The notes beneath the pieces were generated by a model. The model saw only the letters and a program-made list of their open reading frames with translations. It ran no database searches and was not told the origin of the DNA. From Lewinellaceae bacterium (GTDB taxonomy: Bacteria > Bacteroidota > Bacteroidia > Chitinophagales > Saprospiraceae): a stretch of DNA of 64,000 nt. The translations under genes were made by a program, and so were the position numbers. Below are positions 52,232 through 61,251 of this stretch, piece by piece. The stretch covers positions 657,501-721,500 of the forward strand of contig JACJYC010000002.1 of assembly GCA_020636325.1 (NCBI GenBank). The letters are read 5' to 3'. Position 1 is the first letter of the stretch. Every line of letters begins with the position of its first letter.

Positions 52232-53320
52232 ATGCATCTCCGGCTGCGCTTCGCAACGATCTCATTTCTCTCTGTCTTTTCCGCTTTCGGCCAAACCGGT
52301 ACGCCCGTTTTTCCCGCTCTTCAGGGTCAGGAACTGCTGGACTCGCTGGTTGCCGCCTACAAACCCGTGATTTCACTGGATTTCGCCCGTGCCAGGGATA
52401 CGCTGTTCTCTAAAGTTTACGGACACAATGACAGCCTGACCTGCGTTTATACGGGGTATACCATTTACCTGGACCCAACCAAGGATCCTACCATCGACGC
52501 ATTTGATAAGGCCATCAATACGGAACACACCTTCCCCCAATCCAAAGGCGCTGAAACGGGCCCGCCGCGATCGGATATGCATCACCTGTACCCTACCCGC
52601 GAGGATGTGAATGCCGCCAGAGGGGATTTTCCTTTTGTTGAATTGTCCGACGCCCAGACCAAAGAATGGTACAGTTCACCCTTAGGGCACCTGACCAGCC
52701 CTCCGCCGGCCAACGCCGACCTGTACAGCAAAGTGGGCGCTTTCGTATTCGAACCCCGGGAAGATCACAAGGGCAATGTGGCGCGCGCCATGTTTTATTT
52801 CTATACCATGTACCGCCAACAGGCCGACCTGGCGGACAACAGCTATTTTCCGGCCCAGCGGGCAACGCTTTGCCAGTGGCACCTCACCGACCCCGCCGAC
52901 CAACTGGAATGGGAGCGTACCTGGAAGATCGCATCCTACCAGTCGGGCAAACCCAACCCATTTGTGCTGGATTGCACCTTGCCCGCCCGCACGTATTGCC
53001 CCGAAATCATACAGGAGCAATGCGTGGTGGTCAGTACAAGGGACTTTGACGTGCGTCCGGCAGCCCTTTATCCCGTTTTTCCGAACCCGGCGAAAGGACA
53101 GGTGAAATTCCTGTACGAACTGAATACCGATGCCCGGGTTAAACTGACCGTCAGCGACCTTACCGGCAAATTGTTCCGCACGCTGATCAATGAAAAGAAG
53201 CCCGAAGGCAAATACCAGACAGCCGCAAATCTGCCGGCCGGCATGTGGACCGCCAGCCTTTTGGTGGAAAAAAATGGAAAGATCTGGCAGGAAACCATGC
53301 GATTTATCGTTATAGACTGA
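52232..53320 (+). CDS. Secreted endonuclease I with T9SS tail
   Basis: 362 residues from the ATG at 52232, which gives a signal peptide (FATISFLSVFSAFGQ); the frame continues upstream to 51986 but that part overlaps the Cys-rich gene and is not signal-like. The nuclease core is of the EndA/NucM family: TEHTFPQSKG, then SDMHHLYPTREDVNAARGD with H117/H118, and EDHKGNVARAMFYFYTMY with the metal-binding Asn. It cuts DNA non-specifically. The C-terminal 80 residues (YPVFPNPAKGQVKFLYEL through LPAGMWTASLLVEKNGK) form a T9SS type A domain, so it is exported to the surface or medium, for instance to use extracellular DNA as nutrient. Confidence 0.9.
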   Translation: MHLRLRFATISFLSVFSAFGQTGTPVFPALQGQELLDSLVAAYKPVISLDFARARDTLFSKVYGHNDSLTCVYTGYTIYLDPTKDPTIDAFDKAINTEHTFPQSKGAETGPPRSDMHHLYPTREDVNAARGDFPFVELSDAQTKEWYSSPLGHLTSPPPANADLYSKVGAFVFEPREDHKGNVARAMFYFYTMYRQQADLADNSYFPAQRATLCQWHLTDPADQLEWERTWKIASYQSGKPNPFVLDCTLPARTYCPEIIQEQCVVVSTRDFDVRPAALYPVFPNPAKGQVKFLYELNTDARVKLTVSDLTGKLFRTLINEKKPEGKYQTAANLPAGMWTASLLVEKNGKIWQETMRFIVID

Positions 53321-53396
53321 TGCAACTGCTGTAACCCCACCGGATCATCAGGTACAGACAGGATGGATTTGTGACATCCGGGAATGTTTTTTTCCC

Positions 53397-53404
53397 TAAA
53401 TTTG
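53397..53404 (+). promoter_or_regulatory. -7 box of the Ddl-PASTA gene
   Basis: TAAATTTG matches the -7 consensus exactly; a TTTG at 53368-53371 is 25 bases upstream, slightly too far. Leader about 40 bases. Confidence 0.45.
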
Positions 53405-53450
53405 CCCTCCGGCATTAAGCGCCTATCCCGGCAACCACAACAGGCCATTC

Positions 53451-56400
53451 ATGAAGATTAAAGTTGGAATTTTTTTCGGCGGCCCTTCCCGCGAACGCGA
53501 AATATCATTCGCAGGCGGCAGGACGGTATACGATAACCTGAATAAAACCCTTTTTGAACCGGTTTTGATTTTTGTGGACAGCCGGCGCCAGTTCATCCAC
53601 CTGGATTGGCATTTCGTGTATAAGGGCAGCATCCGGGATTTTTATCCGCCGGTGGAATTCCTGCCCCCTTCCCCGAACGGGTTCCAGATTTACCTGGAAA
53701 GCCTGGGCAATCTGCCGCCGGAGGAAGAAGAGCAGATGATCAATGCAGTGGGCAAGCGCCTCAACCCGGCCGACTTGCCCCAAATGATCAATATCGCCTT
53801 TCTTGCCCTCCATGGAGAATACGGCGAAGACGGGCAAATCCAGCAGCAACTGGAAAGTCTGGACATTCCCTACACCGGCAGCGGGGTCCGGGCCAGCGAG
53901 ATCGGCATGAACAAGGCCCTCCAAAAGGAGCTGATGGCCGAAAAAGGATTTCCCACACCGAAAATCCATGTGATCGACCGCGACGATTGGACGATGAAAA
54001 CCGAACCGGTGATCCTGTACCGGGAGCTGGCCGCAGAGATCGGATTTCCGCTGGTTATCCGGCCGGCCAATCAAGGCTCTTCGATCGGCGTTTCCATTAT
54101 CGGGAAAGCCGAAGGGCTGGAAGGCTTTGTCCAGTCGGTCAACCGCGCCTTTTTCAGGGAAGTCATCCCGGCAACGGATTGGCAGTCGAGAAGTCCGTTT
54201 GAAAAAGAAGATTATATCCGTTTTCTGGCCGATATCCGCGACGGCCTGGGATTTCCGGTCACCGCGCAGACCGGGGAAACGGAAACGCTGATTTATCATC
54301 CTGAAGCCCTGCTGAAATGGCTGGATGAAAATTTGTCGGAAGAGGACGCAGAAGCAGCTACCCTGACCGCCCACCAGTCTGAAAAACAAGTCATCGTAGA
54401 GTCCTTCATTCAAGGCAAGGAGTTTTCGTGCATTGTCATCCGGAAAGAGGACGGAACCGCCGTGGCGTTGCCGCCGACAGAGATCGTCAAGGGGCAGGAG
54501 GTTTTCGATTACCGATCCAAATACCTGCCCGGACTCTCGCGCAAGATCACACCGATCGAATTGCCGGATCAGGAAATCAACGCCATCAGATCGGAATGTG
54601 AGCGGCTGTTCAAGGCGCTCGGCTTCGGGGTTTATGCCCGGATCGACGGGTTTATCACACCGGAAAAAGAGATCTTCCTCAACGATCCGAATACCACTTC
54701 GGGCATGCTGCCTTCGTCTTTTTTCTTCCATCAGGCGGCGGAGATCGGATTGAACCCTTCGCAGTTCCTGACCTTCATCATCCGGGTCTCGCTGCAGGAG
54801 AGATTGGCTGAAAATGCCAATCCGGCGGTTCGCCTTTTGCTCCGCAACCTGGACGATGCGATCCTTTCGCTGAAGCAGGAAGCCGGGCACAAGCGCAGAA
54901 TTGCCGTTATCCTCGGCGGTTATTCCTTTGAGCGGCATATCTCGGTGGAAAGCGGGCGCAATATTTTTGAAAAACTTGCCAGTTCGGATAAATACGAACC
55001 CGTACCGGTCTTTTTATCCGGAGGGCCCCGGCGCATTGAATTGTTCCAGCTCCCCATCAACCTGTTGCTCAAAGACAACGCTGACGATATCCGGGATAAG
55101 ATCCGTACCTGGAAAGTGCACCGCGTGATAGAAGCCATCAAAGAGCAATGCGCTGAAATTACCCGGAAGTACGCTTCCGCCGGGCTGATCTTCGCGCCGC
55201 AGCGGCTGACTTTTGATGACCTTGCCAAACGGATGGAAGGGGCCTTCATCGCCCTGCACGGCCGGCCCGGCGAGGACGGTCAGGTGCAGATAGAGCTGGA
55301 TGCCCGCAGCATACCCTACAACGGTTCCGGAGTACAGTCCTCCAAGGTGACGATCGATAAATACAGGACCCTCCAGAAACTGAAGGAAAACAGCTTCCCG
55401 GTCGCAGGACAGTTGCTGTTGCAGAAAGAAGTTTACCGCGGAAACGAAGAGGAAGCTCTCGACAAAGTGGAGGAAAGATTCGGGTTCCCGTTGGTGGCCA
55501 AACCCGTTGACGACGGGTGCAGTTCGGCCGTAAAAGTCATCCAGAACAGGAAAGAGCTGGAGGCCTTTGCTCACCTGATGTTCCGGGACGACGAGACCGA
55601 TACCCTTGAGCCGGACAGAAAGGTGCTCCGCCTGAAATTGCGGGAAGAGTTTCCGGCCAAAACCGAAATCCTGTTTGAAGACCTGATCACCGACAACGGC
55701 GCCGTCCTGTTTATGGAGGTCACCGGCGGGTTGATCACCTATTACGACGATAAGGGCGCCCTTCATTACCAGGCGTTTGAACCTTCTGAGGCCCTCGCCG
55801 GCGGCGACGTGCTTTCGCTGGAGGAAAAATTCCTGGCCGGAGAAGGGCAGAATATTACCCCGGCTCGTTTTGGCGGAGCCGGCATATCCTATGAACAGGT
55901 TGCCGCAAAAGTCCGTTCGGACCTGGAAAAAGCGGCGCAAATCCTGGAGGTGGAGGGGTATGCCCGGATCGATGCATTTGTACGGGTATACGCCAACGGC
56001 AAAGTGGAAACGATCATTATCGAGATCAATTCCCTGCCGGGTATGACGCCCGCAACCTGCATTTTTCATCAGGCGGCGCTGGCGGGTTTGCAACCCTACG
56101 ACTTTATCGATCGCATTCTGGAGTTTGGGTTTGAACGCCAGGAGCGTCGGTTGAAAGAGCCCGGGCCGGCCGTCAAGCCCCCCGTTCAGGCTGCTGTACC
56201 GGTGGAAACCGGAAAAATGGCGGAGGATATCCCGGTAGCGGCGGCTCCCGTGAATATAGCCCAGGACCCTGTAAAAGGGCCGACCCTGGCTGATTTCCCG
56301 AAAGGCCCCCATCTGGACGCCGGTTCCGATGTCAGCCGGATGAAACAACTGACGGAATCGCTCAAAGCCCGCATTTTAAAAGGTTTGAGCTGGTTTGCCC

Positions 56401-57194
56401 AATTTGTGCGGTCGGCTTTTTTTCTCAAGAATTTCGGGGCGCTTATTCTGGTGCTCTTTGTGTTTGGACTGCTGCTGACCCTTTGGTTGCGGGTCTATAC
56501 CCGGCACGGGGAGTCGGTTCAGATGGACAATTACATCGGCATGCAGGTGGATGATGCCGTTAAAAAGGGAAAAACCCGCGGATTCAAACTGGTGGTGATC
56601 GATTCTTCTGTATATGAAGTGGATAAAACCCCGGGTGAAATCTATGACCACAAACCCCGGCCGCGGGCGCGCGTAAAGGAAGACCGCACCGTTTACCTCA
56701 GCATCTACCGGAAAACGCCGCAGGAAGTGAAGCTGTCGCCGTTTTCGGAATACGCGTATGATTATGAAAATTACCGGAGATACCTGGAATCTCAAAAGAT
56801 ATTTTCCAAAATTCAGGAAGAGGTCTTTGATCCGAAACAGGCGGCCGGCACCATCATGCATTTCTATTATAAAGGGAAGAAATACGCGGATCCGGATCTG
56901 AACAAAGGTGTCCGGATCAACCAGGGCGAAACCTTGTCCTTTGTGATCACGACATCAACATCCAATTACGTGCCGGTACCCGACCTGGTGTGCAAACCTT
57001 TCGAACAGGCCAGTTTCCTCATCACCAGCAGCCAATTGGCGATAGGGCAGGTGATCGGGAATGTCGCCGACCGGGACAATGCCTTTGTATGGAAGCAGGA
57101 CCCGGCGTATGAACCCGGGATCGTCATCCAGAAGGGAACCCAGGTGACGGTATACCTGACGGATACGCAACCGGCGGGATGCGGCGAAGATTGA
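53451..57194 (+). CDS. Double D-Ala-D-Ala ligase fused to a membrane helix and PASTA domains
   Basis: 1247 residues. Two complete D-alanine-D-alanine ligase-like ATP-grasp units lie in tandem (about 1-470 and 483-905), then a Pro-rich linker (905-980), one membrane helix (about 996-1016) and three PASTA-like domains outside (about 1030-1243). Unit 1: GGPSREREISF, H121 in HGEYGEDGQ, GSSIGVS at 209-215, but the nucleotide-binding KP is RP (R204) and the Mg2+ Glu of NExN is Asp (LNDPN, D412, N414). Unit 2: GGYSFERHIS with E494, H603 in HGRPGEDGQ, K684 in KPVDDGCSS, and the canonical IIEINSLPGMTP with E858 and N860. So both may bind ATP, but unit 2 looks the more orthodox catalyst. In other Bacteroidota ddl and a PASTA gene are often neighbours; here they are one polypeptide. 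Confidence 0.9.
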   Translation: MKIKVGIFFGGPSREREISFAGGRTVYDNLNKTLFEPVLIFVDSRRQFIHLDWHFVYKGSIRDFYPPVEFLPPSPNGFQIYLESLGNLPPEEEEQMINAVGKRLNPADLPQMINIAFLALHGEYGEDGQIQQQLESLDIPYTGSGVRASEIGMNKALQKELMAEKGFPTPKIHVIDRDDWTMKTEPVILYRELAAEIGFPLVIRPANQGSSIGVSIIGKAEGLEGFVQSVNRAFFREVIPATDWQSRSPFEKEDYIRFLADIRDGLGFPVTAQTGETETLIYHPEALLKWLDENLSEEDAEAATLTAHQSEKQVIVESFIQGKEFSCIVIRKEDGTAVALPPTEIVKGQEVFDYRSKYLPGLSRKITPIELPDQEINAIRSECERLFKALGFGVYARIDGFITPEKEIFLNDPNTTSGMLPSSFFFHQAAEIGLNPSQFLTFIIRVSLQERLAENANPAVRLLLRNLDDAILSLKQEAGHKRRIAVILGGYSFERHISVESGRNIFEKLASSDKYEPVPVFLSGGPRRIELFQLPINLLLKDNADDIRDKIRTWKVHRVIEAIKEQCAEITRKYASAGLIFAPQRLTFDDLAKRMEGAFIALHGRPGEDGQVQIELDARSIPYNGSGVQSSKVTIDKYRTLQKLKENSFPVAGQLLLQKEVYRGNEEEALDKVEERFGFPLVAKPVDDGCSSAVKVIQNRKELEAFAHLMFRDDETDTLEPDRKVLRLKLREEFPAKTEILFEDLITDNGAVLFMEVTGGLITYYDDKGALHYQAFEPSEALAGGDVLSLEEKFLAGEGQNITPARFGGAGISYEQVAAKVRSDLEKAAQILEVEGYARIDAFVRVYANGKVETIIIEINSLPGMTPATCIFHQAALAGLQPYDFIDRILEFGFERQERRLKEPGPAVKPPVQAAVPVETGKMAEDIPVAAAPVNIAQDPVKGPTLADFPKGPHLDAGSDVSRMKQLTESLKARILKGLSWFAQFVRSAFFLKNFGALILVLFVFGLLLTLWLRVYTRHGESVQMDNYIGMQVDDAVKKGKTRGFKLVVIDSSVYEVDKTPGEIYDHKPRPRARVKEDRTVYLSIYRKTPQEVKLSPFSEYAYDYENYRRYLESQKIFSKIQEEVFDPKQAAGTIMHFYYKGKKYADPDLNKGVRINQGETLSFVITTSTSNYVPVPDLVCKPFEQASFLITSSQLAIGQVIGNVADRDNAFVWKQDPAYEPGIVIQKGTQVTVYLTDTQPAGCGED

Positions 57195-57372
57195 TTCATT
57201 TCCGCACGCAAGCGCACGAAGAAGTGTCGCATATCAACCTTACCGGTTAATACGCAAAGCCTTCAAAATAAAGAAAAGCTATCAGCGTTGAGATAAAGCC
57301 GGAATCGGGCGCCGAACAAATGCCCGTTCCAGGCGTATATACAGCAACTATTCGGCCTTAAGCAAAGCGAAC

Positions 57373-59919
57373 ATGAGAAAATTTACTTTTTGGTTGTTGA
57401 TCGGATTGGGATGCATGAGCGGAACCAGGCTTGTCGCCCAGTCGCAACTCCTGCCTCTGGATGAGAACCCGGCATTAAAAGATAAACAAAGCATCGAACC
57501 GGCCGTCCGGCATACCGACGGCCCCCGATACAACGGGCAGAATTGTCCGATTGGCCAAAGCGATATCCTGTACGTTGAAGCAGGGCTGCAAGGATACGCC
57601 ACCATTACCATAGACACTGTTGAAAAATTCCCCAACGGCGGCGTTTTTGTATGCGACAACTGTTCCGCGCTCAATTTCGGCCAGGGCATGATCGACGGCA
57701 ACCGGATGTATTATACCGCCAATCCGGATGTCACCGTGGGCGATGATATTGTCGAAGTCCGTTTTTGCAACATCGACAATACGTCCGATTGCAAGGGAAA
57801 CCAGTTCTTCAAGATACTGGCCAAGCGCCGCGGATTGCAGCATTTTATTCCTACGGTCAATTTGCAGGCCGGCGGAACCGCCAACGCGGAGGCCTTGCCG
57901 GAACTGCTGCCGGGCGACCTGCAATGCAATTACTTCGTGGATTGTGCGGATAATTACACGGGCCGGGAACAGCTGGTCTATTTTTCCGATTACGACCATC
58001 CGGACTACCGGCTTATCTATCGCAGCGCGCGTTATGCCGGTCTGGACTCCGTTTGTGTAGCCCTATGCGACGTCAACACCATCTGCGATACCTTCCATTT
58101 CTCATTCCGCATACAGGGGGATACCCTGAACCTGCCTTTCCTGGACGACTTTTCCTATCAGGGCCCCGAAACCGATCCGGACAAATGGATGGAATCGGAG
58201 GTTTTTGTCAACAATACCATGGCCATCAATCCGCCTTCTGTCGGCGTAGCCACCTTCGACGGGCTCAACAACCGGGGAAAAGCCTACGGCGGCTCCCCCG
58301 GCAGATCAGACCAACTGACGTCCAACTACATCAACCTCCAGGGGGTCGGCGGCGACGTGATCCTGTCGGCCTGGGTACAGCGCCGGGGCCTCGGCGATAA
58401 GCCGGAACTGGCGGATTCGCTTATCCTGGAATTCAAACTGAAAAACGGCAACTGGGACCAGATCGCCTCGTTTGCCGGCGCTCCGCCCAACCAACCGCTT
58501 ACAGCGGTGGATACCTTCAAATATTTTTCCTTTCCGGTGCCGCAGGTATACCGCTATAAAGGTTTCCAGTTCAGGTTCACCAATTTCAGCGACCGCCAGG
58601 GCGTGCGTGATAACTGGCACGTGGATTATGTCCGGATGGATAATGTCTTTACGACGAATACCTTCAACGACGTTGCATTCTCGCAGCTCCCAAAGCCGAT
58701 CCTGGCGGATTATACCAGCATGCCCTGGCGTCATTTCCGCGAAGCGGTAGCCGGCGAATTGGCGGGTAATATAAAAGTCGGCGTATTCAATCAGGCTGCG
58801 CAGGCCCTCAACGCCTCACCCAGCTCCGTTACGCTGGAGGAACTGACCACCGGTACCAATCCGTTTGGTTCGGCCCTCACGCTGTTCAACGGGCAGGAGG
58901 CCAATATTGCCAACGGCATTCCGGTCAACCGGACGTACCTGCTGTCGGCTGATCCGACCGGGTTTCCAAATGTCATGGCATCCTATATACAGACGATGGA
59001 AGGCTCCCTGTTTCCGCCTGACGCCGATCTGAAGTTCCGGATGACCTACCAACTGAGCAATACCACCCAGATCGTTCAGCCCGGCTACGAAGCTGTTCAG
59101 CGCAACGACAAGGTGACCTATACCACGGTATTTGACGAATACTTCGCACACGACGACGGTACAGCCGAAGCCGGACTGGTCACCAACGAAGGCGGCCAGA
59201 TCGCGGTCAAATTCACTTCCCTCGTACCGGACTCCCTGCGCGCGGTCCAGATCATGCACCCACGCTCCACTCCGGATGCATCCGAACAGAATTTCCGCAT
59301 GCGCGTCTGGATCGGACAACTGGACGGTTCACCGGAATATTCCCAAAACCTGACGCCGTACTATCCGGACCAATCCCTGGATACCATTCAGGGATTTACT
59401 ACCTACGTGCTGAAAGACGCCGACGGCAACCTCAAGCCTTTGTACCTGCCCGCAGGCGACTTTTATGTGGGGTGGCAGCAGGTGTCCAACTGCGTGTTCA
59501 ACAACTGCGTACAGGTAGGTTATGACCGCAACAATGAACAGGCAGTAGATTTTGCCTTTGAAAACCTGGGGCAGGGATGGATTCCGCTGGATCAGATCCT
59601 GGGCGGCGCCATCATGATCCGGCCGGTAGTGGGTACGGATACCCCGCCGGCCACCAAAACGGATGAGGCGGTCCCGGCGGCTACCGAATTGCTGATCTTC
59701 CCGAATCCTGCCCGGTCGGTACTCCATATCCGTATGGACAACGCGGACTGGACCCGGTACAATTACCAGTTGTTCAACCAACTGGGGCAAATGGTGCAGG
59801 GCGGCGGACTGGAGCCCGAACTATCTGTGGGCGATCTGCCCGCAGGCGTTTACTGGCTCAAGGTGGAAGACAGCCGCCAGTTGCGGCAATGGACACAAAA
59901 AGTAGTGGTGGTGCGGTAA
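57373..59919 (+). CDS. Large secreted protein with T9SS type A sorting domain
   Basis: 848 residues with a signal peptide (WLLIGLGCMSGTRLVAQ). The N-terminal part (about 50-240) is cysteine-containing and beta-rich (VFVCDNCSALNFGQGM, CNYFVDCADNYTG). A central domain (about 255-425) resembles a jelly-roll lectin or MAM-like module (FLDDFSYQGPETDPDKW, SDQLTSNYINLQGVGGDV, GFQFRFTNFSDRQGVRDN). The final 80 residues are a T9SS type A domain: FPNPARSVLHIRM, QLFNQLGQMV and LPAGVYWLKVED. This domain set is found in gliding and surface proteins of Bacteroidota; the ligand is unknown. It stands between the Ddl-PASTA fusion and the FIST sensor, probably with its own promoter. Confidence 0.85.
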   Translation: MRKFTFWLLIGLGCMSGTRLVAQSQLLPLDENPALKDKQSIEPAVRHTDGPRYNGQNCPIGQSDILYVEAGLQGYATITIDTVEKFPNGGVFVCDNCSALNFGQGMIDGNRMYYTANPDVTVGDDIVEVRFCNIDNTSDCKGNQFFKILAKRRGLQHFIPTVNLQAGGTANAEALPELLPGDLQCNYFVDCADNYTGREQLVYFSDYDHPDYRLIYRSARYAGLDSVCVALCDVNTICDTFHFSFRIQGDTLNLPFLDDFSYQGPETDPDKWMESEVFVNNTMAINPPSVGVATFDGLNNRGKAYGGSPGRSDQLTSNYINLQGVGGDVILSAWVQRRGLGDKPELADSLILEFKLKNGNWDQIASFAGAPPNQPLTAVDTFKYFSFPVPQVYRYKGFQFRFTNFSDRQGVRDNWHVDYVRMDNVFTTNTFNDVAFSQLPKPILADYTSMPWRHFREAVAGELAGNIKVGVFNQAAQALNASPSSVTLEELTTGTNPFGSALTLFNGQEANIANGIPVNRTYLLSADPTGFPNVMASYIQTMEGSLFPPDADLKFRMTYQLSNTTQIVQPGYEAVQRNDKVTYTTVFDEYFAHDDGTAEAGLVTNEGGQIAVKFTSLVPDSLRAVQIMHPRSTPDASEQNFRMRVWIGQLDGSPEYSQNLTPYYPDQSLDTIQGFTTYVLKDADGNLKPLYLPAGDFYVGWQQVSNCVFNNCVQVGYDRNNEQAVDFAFENLGQGWIPLDQILGGAIMIRPVVGTDTPPATKTDEAVPAATELLIFPNPARSVLHIRMDNADWTRYNYQLFNQLGQMVQGGGLEPELSVGDLPAGVYWLKVEDSRQLRQWTQKVVVVR

Positions 59920-60023
59920 TTATTCTATGCAACAGGCACATCTGTTTTGAAAAGAATGGTTCTAAATTAATGGTAATCAGTGTGAAAATCGGTTCCCGGA
60001 TTTATATGTATTAAATTTTTTTT

Positions 60024-60031
60024 TATCTTTG
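60024..60031 (+). promoter_or_regulatory. -7 box of the FIST-kinase operon
   Basis: TATCTTTG after a T-rich tract matches the -7 consensus; the -33 region has only TTT at 60001-60003. The leader would be about 48 bases. Confidence 0.5.
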
Positions 60032-60084
60032 TAATCGCATCCCTCCGCGTTGGTATTCACCCTTACAAAAGGCACATCCTTACT

Positions 60085-61239
60085 ATGTACACCAAATCTT
60101 TTTGCGCCGGGGACGACCGGGAGCTGGCGCAGTTAATTGACGAATTCCAACAAGCGGATTTCCAGCCTACCCTGGGCATTGTATTTTGCTCCATTGCCCA
60201 GAACCTGTCCGCCATTCAGCGTGTTTTTTCCAGCCGGGGCATGGACCTCATCGGTTGCACCACCTCGGGTGAAATCTGCGACGATTCCTGCTATGACGAT
60301 CATATATCGGTCTTGCTGATGGACATCAACCGGGCCCACTATCGGATATTCACCGCCGTTGACCCCGAAATGGCCACGAACGAGCATGCTTGTCAAACCG
60401 CGCTGGCCGCGCTGAAATCCTTCTCCGAACCCGGGCTGATTACCCTTTCCGGAGGGTTTACCGTCAATGCGGATGAGATCATTCAAGGGTTTAAAACTGT
60501 ATTCGGTAACCATAAAGTGCCCATTTACGGCGGCCAGGCGGGTGACGGCCTCCGTATGAAAGAAACCTATGTGTTTACTTCCACGGTCGTATCAAACCGC
60601 GGGTTGGCCACATTGATCCTGGATATCGACAGGGTTGAAATGACCGGCCTGGCCACCAGCGGCTGGGAGCCCATCGGCGCAGTGCATACCATCACGAAGG
60701 CCGAAGGCAATGTAGTGTATTCTATTGATAATGAGCCTGCGCTGGATTTTTTCATCCGGCATTTCGGTTATTTCAACAGTGCGGAAATTGCAGTTCAATC
60801 GCTCGAAAACATGAGTACTCAATATCCGCTTCAGTTATTCCGCCCGGACGGCTATACCGTTCTGCGATCACCGATCATCGGAGATGAAGCCAAGCGGAGC
60901 CTGATGCTCGCCGGAGGCGTCCGGAACGGCGACCGGTTCCGTTTTTCCATGTCGCCGGGCTTTGAAGTCATCGACCAGACTCACGAAGACTTTCAGGCCG
61001 TACACCGGCTTGCGCCCAAAGCCGATGCGCTGATCCTTTTTTCCTGTAAGGGTCGGCACTCTGCACTCGGCCCGCTGATCAATGACGAAGTCAAGGGCAT
61101 TTACGAACAATGGCAAGCGCCTATGACCGGCTTTTTTTCTTATGGTGAATTGGGCCCCAATAGCGACGGGTTCTTTGATTTCCACAACGAGACCTGTTCG
61201 CTGGTGGTGATCCGCGAGAGAGCGCAACTCAACAATTAA
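60085..61239 (+). CDS. FIST-domain sensor protein
   Basis: 384 residues containing the FIST N (about 30-215) and FIST C (about 220-365) domains. Typical segments are GIVFCSIAQNLSAIQRVFSS, DLIGCTTSGEICDD, GGQAGDGLRMKETYVF, SGWEPIGAVHTITKAEGNVV and the C-terminal GFFSYGELGP...FHNETCSLVVI. FIST proteins are proposed small-molecule (perhaps amino-acid) sensors and are usually linked to signalling genes. Here the kinase gene follows after 12 bases, so the pair is clearly one operon. No signal peptide, hence a soluble cytoplasmic receptor. Confidence 0.9.
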   Translation: MYTKSFCAGDDRELAQLIDEFQQADFQPTLGIVFCSIAQNLSAIQRVFSSRGMDLIGCTTSGEICDDSCYDDHISVLLMDINRAHYRIFTAVDPEMATNEHACQTALAALKSFSEPGLITLSGGFTVNADEIIQGFKTVFGNHKVPIYGGQAGDGLRMKETYVFTSTVVSNRGLATLILDIDRVEMTGLATSGWEPIGAVHTITKAEGNVVYSIDNEPALDFFIRHFGYFNSAEIAVQSLENMSTQYPLQLFRPDGYTVLRSPIIGDEAKRSLMLAGGVRNGDRFRFSMSPGFEVIDQTHEDFQAVHRLAPKADALILFSCKGRHSALGPLINDEVKGIYEQWQAPMTGFFSYGELGPNSDGFFDFHNETCSLVVIRERAQLNN

Positions 61240-61251
61240 AACCCATTGACC

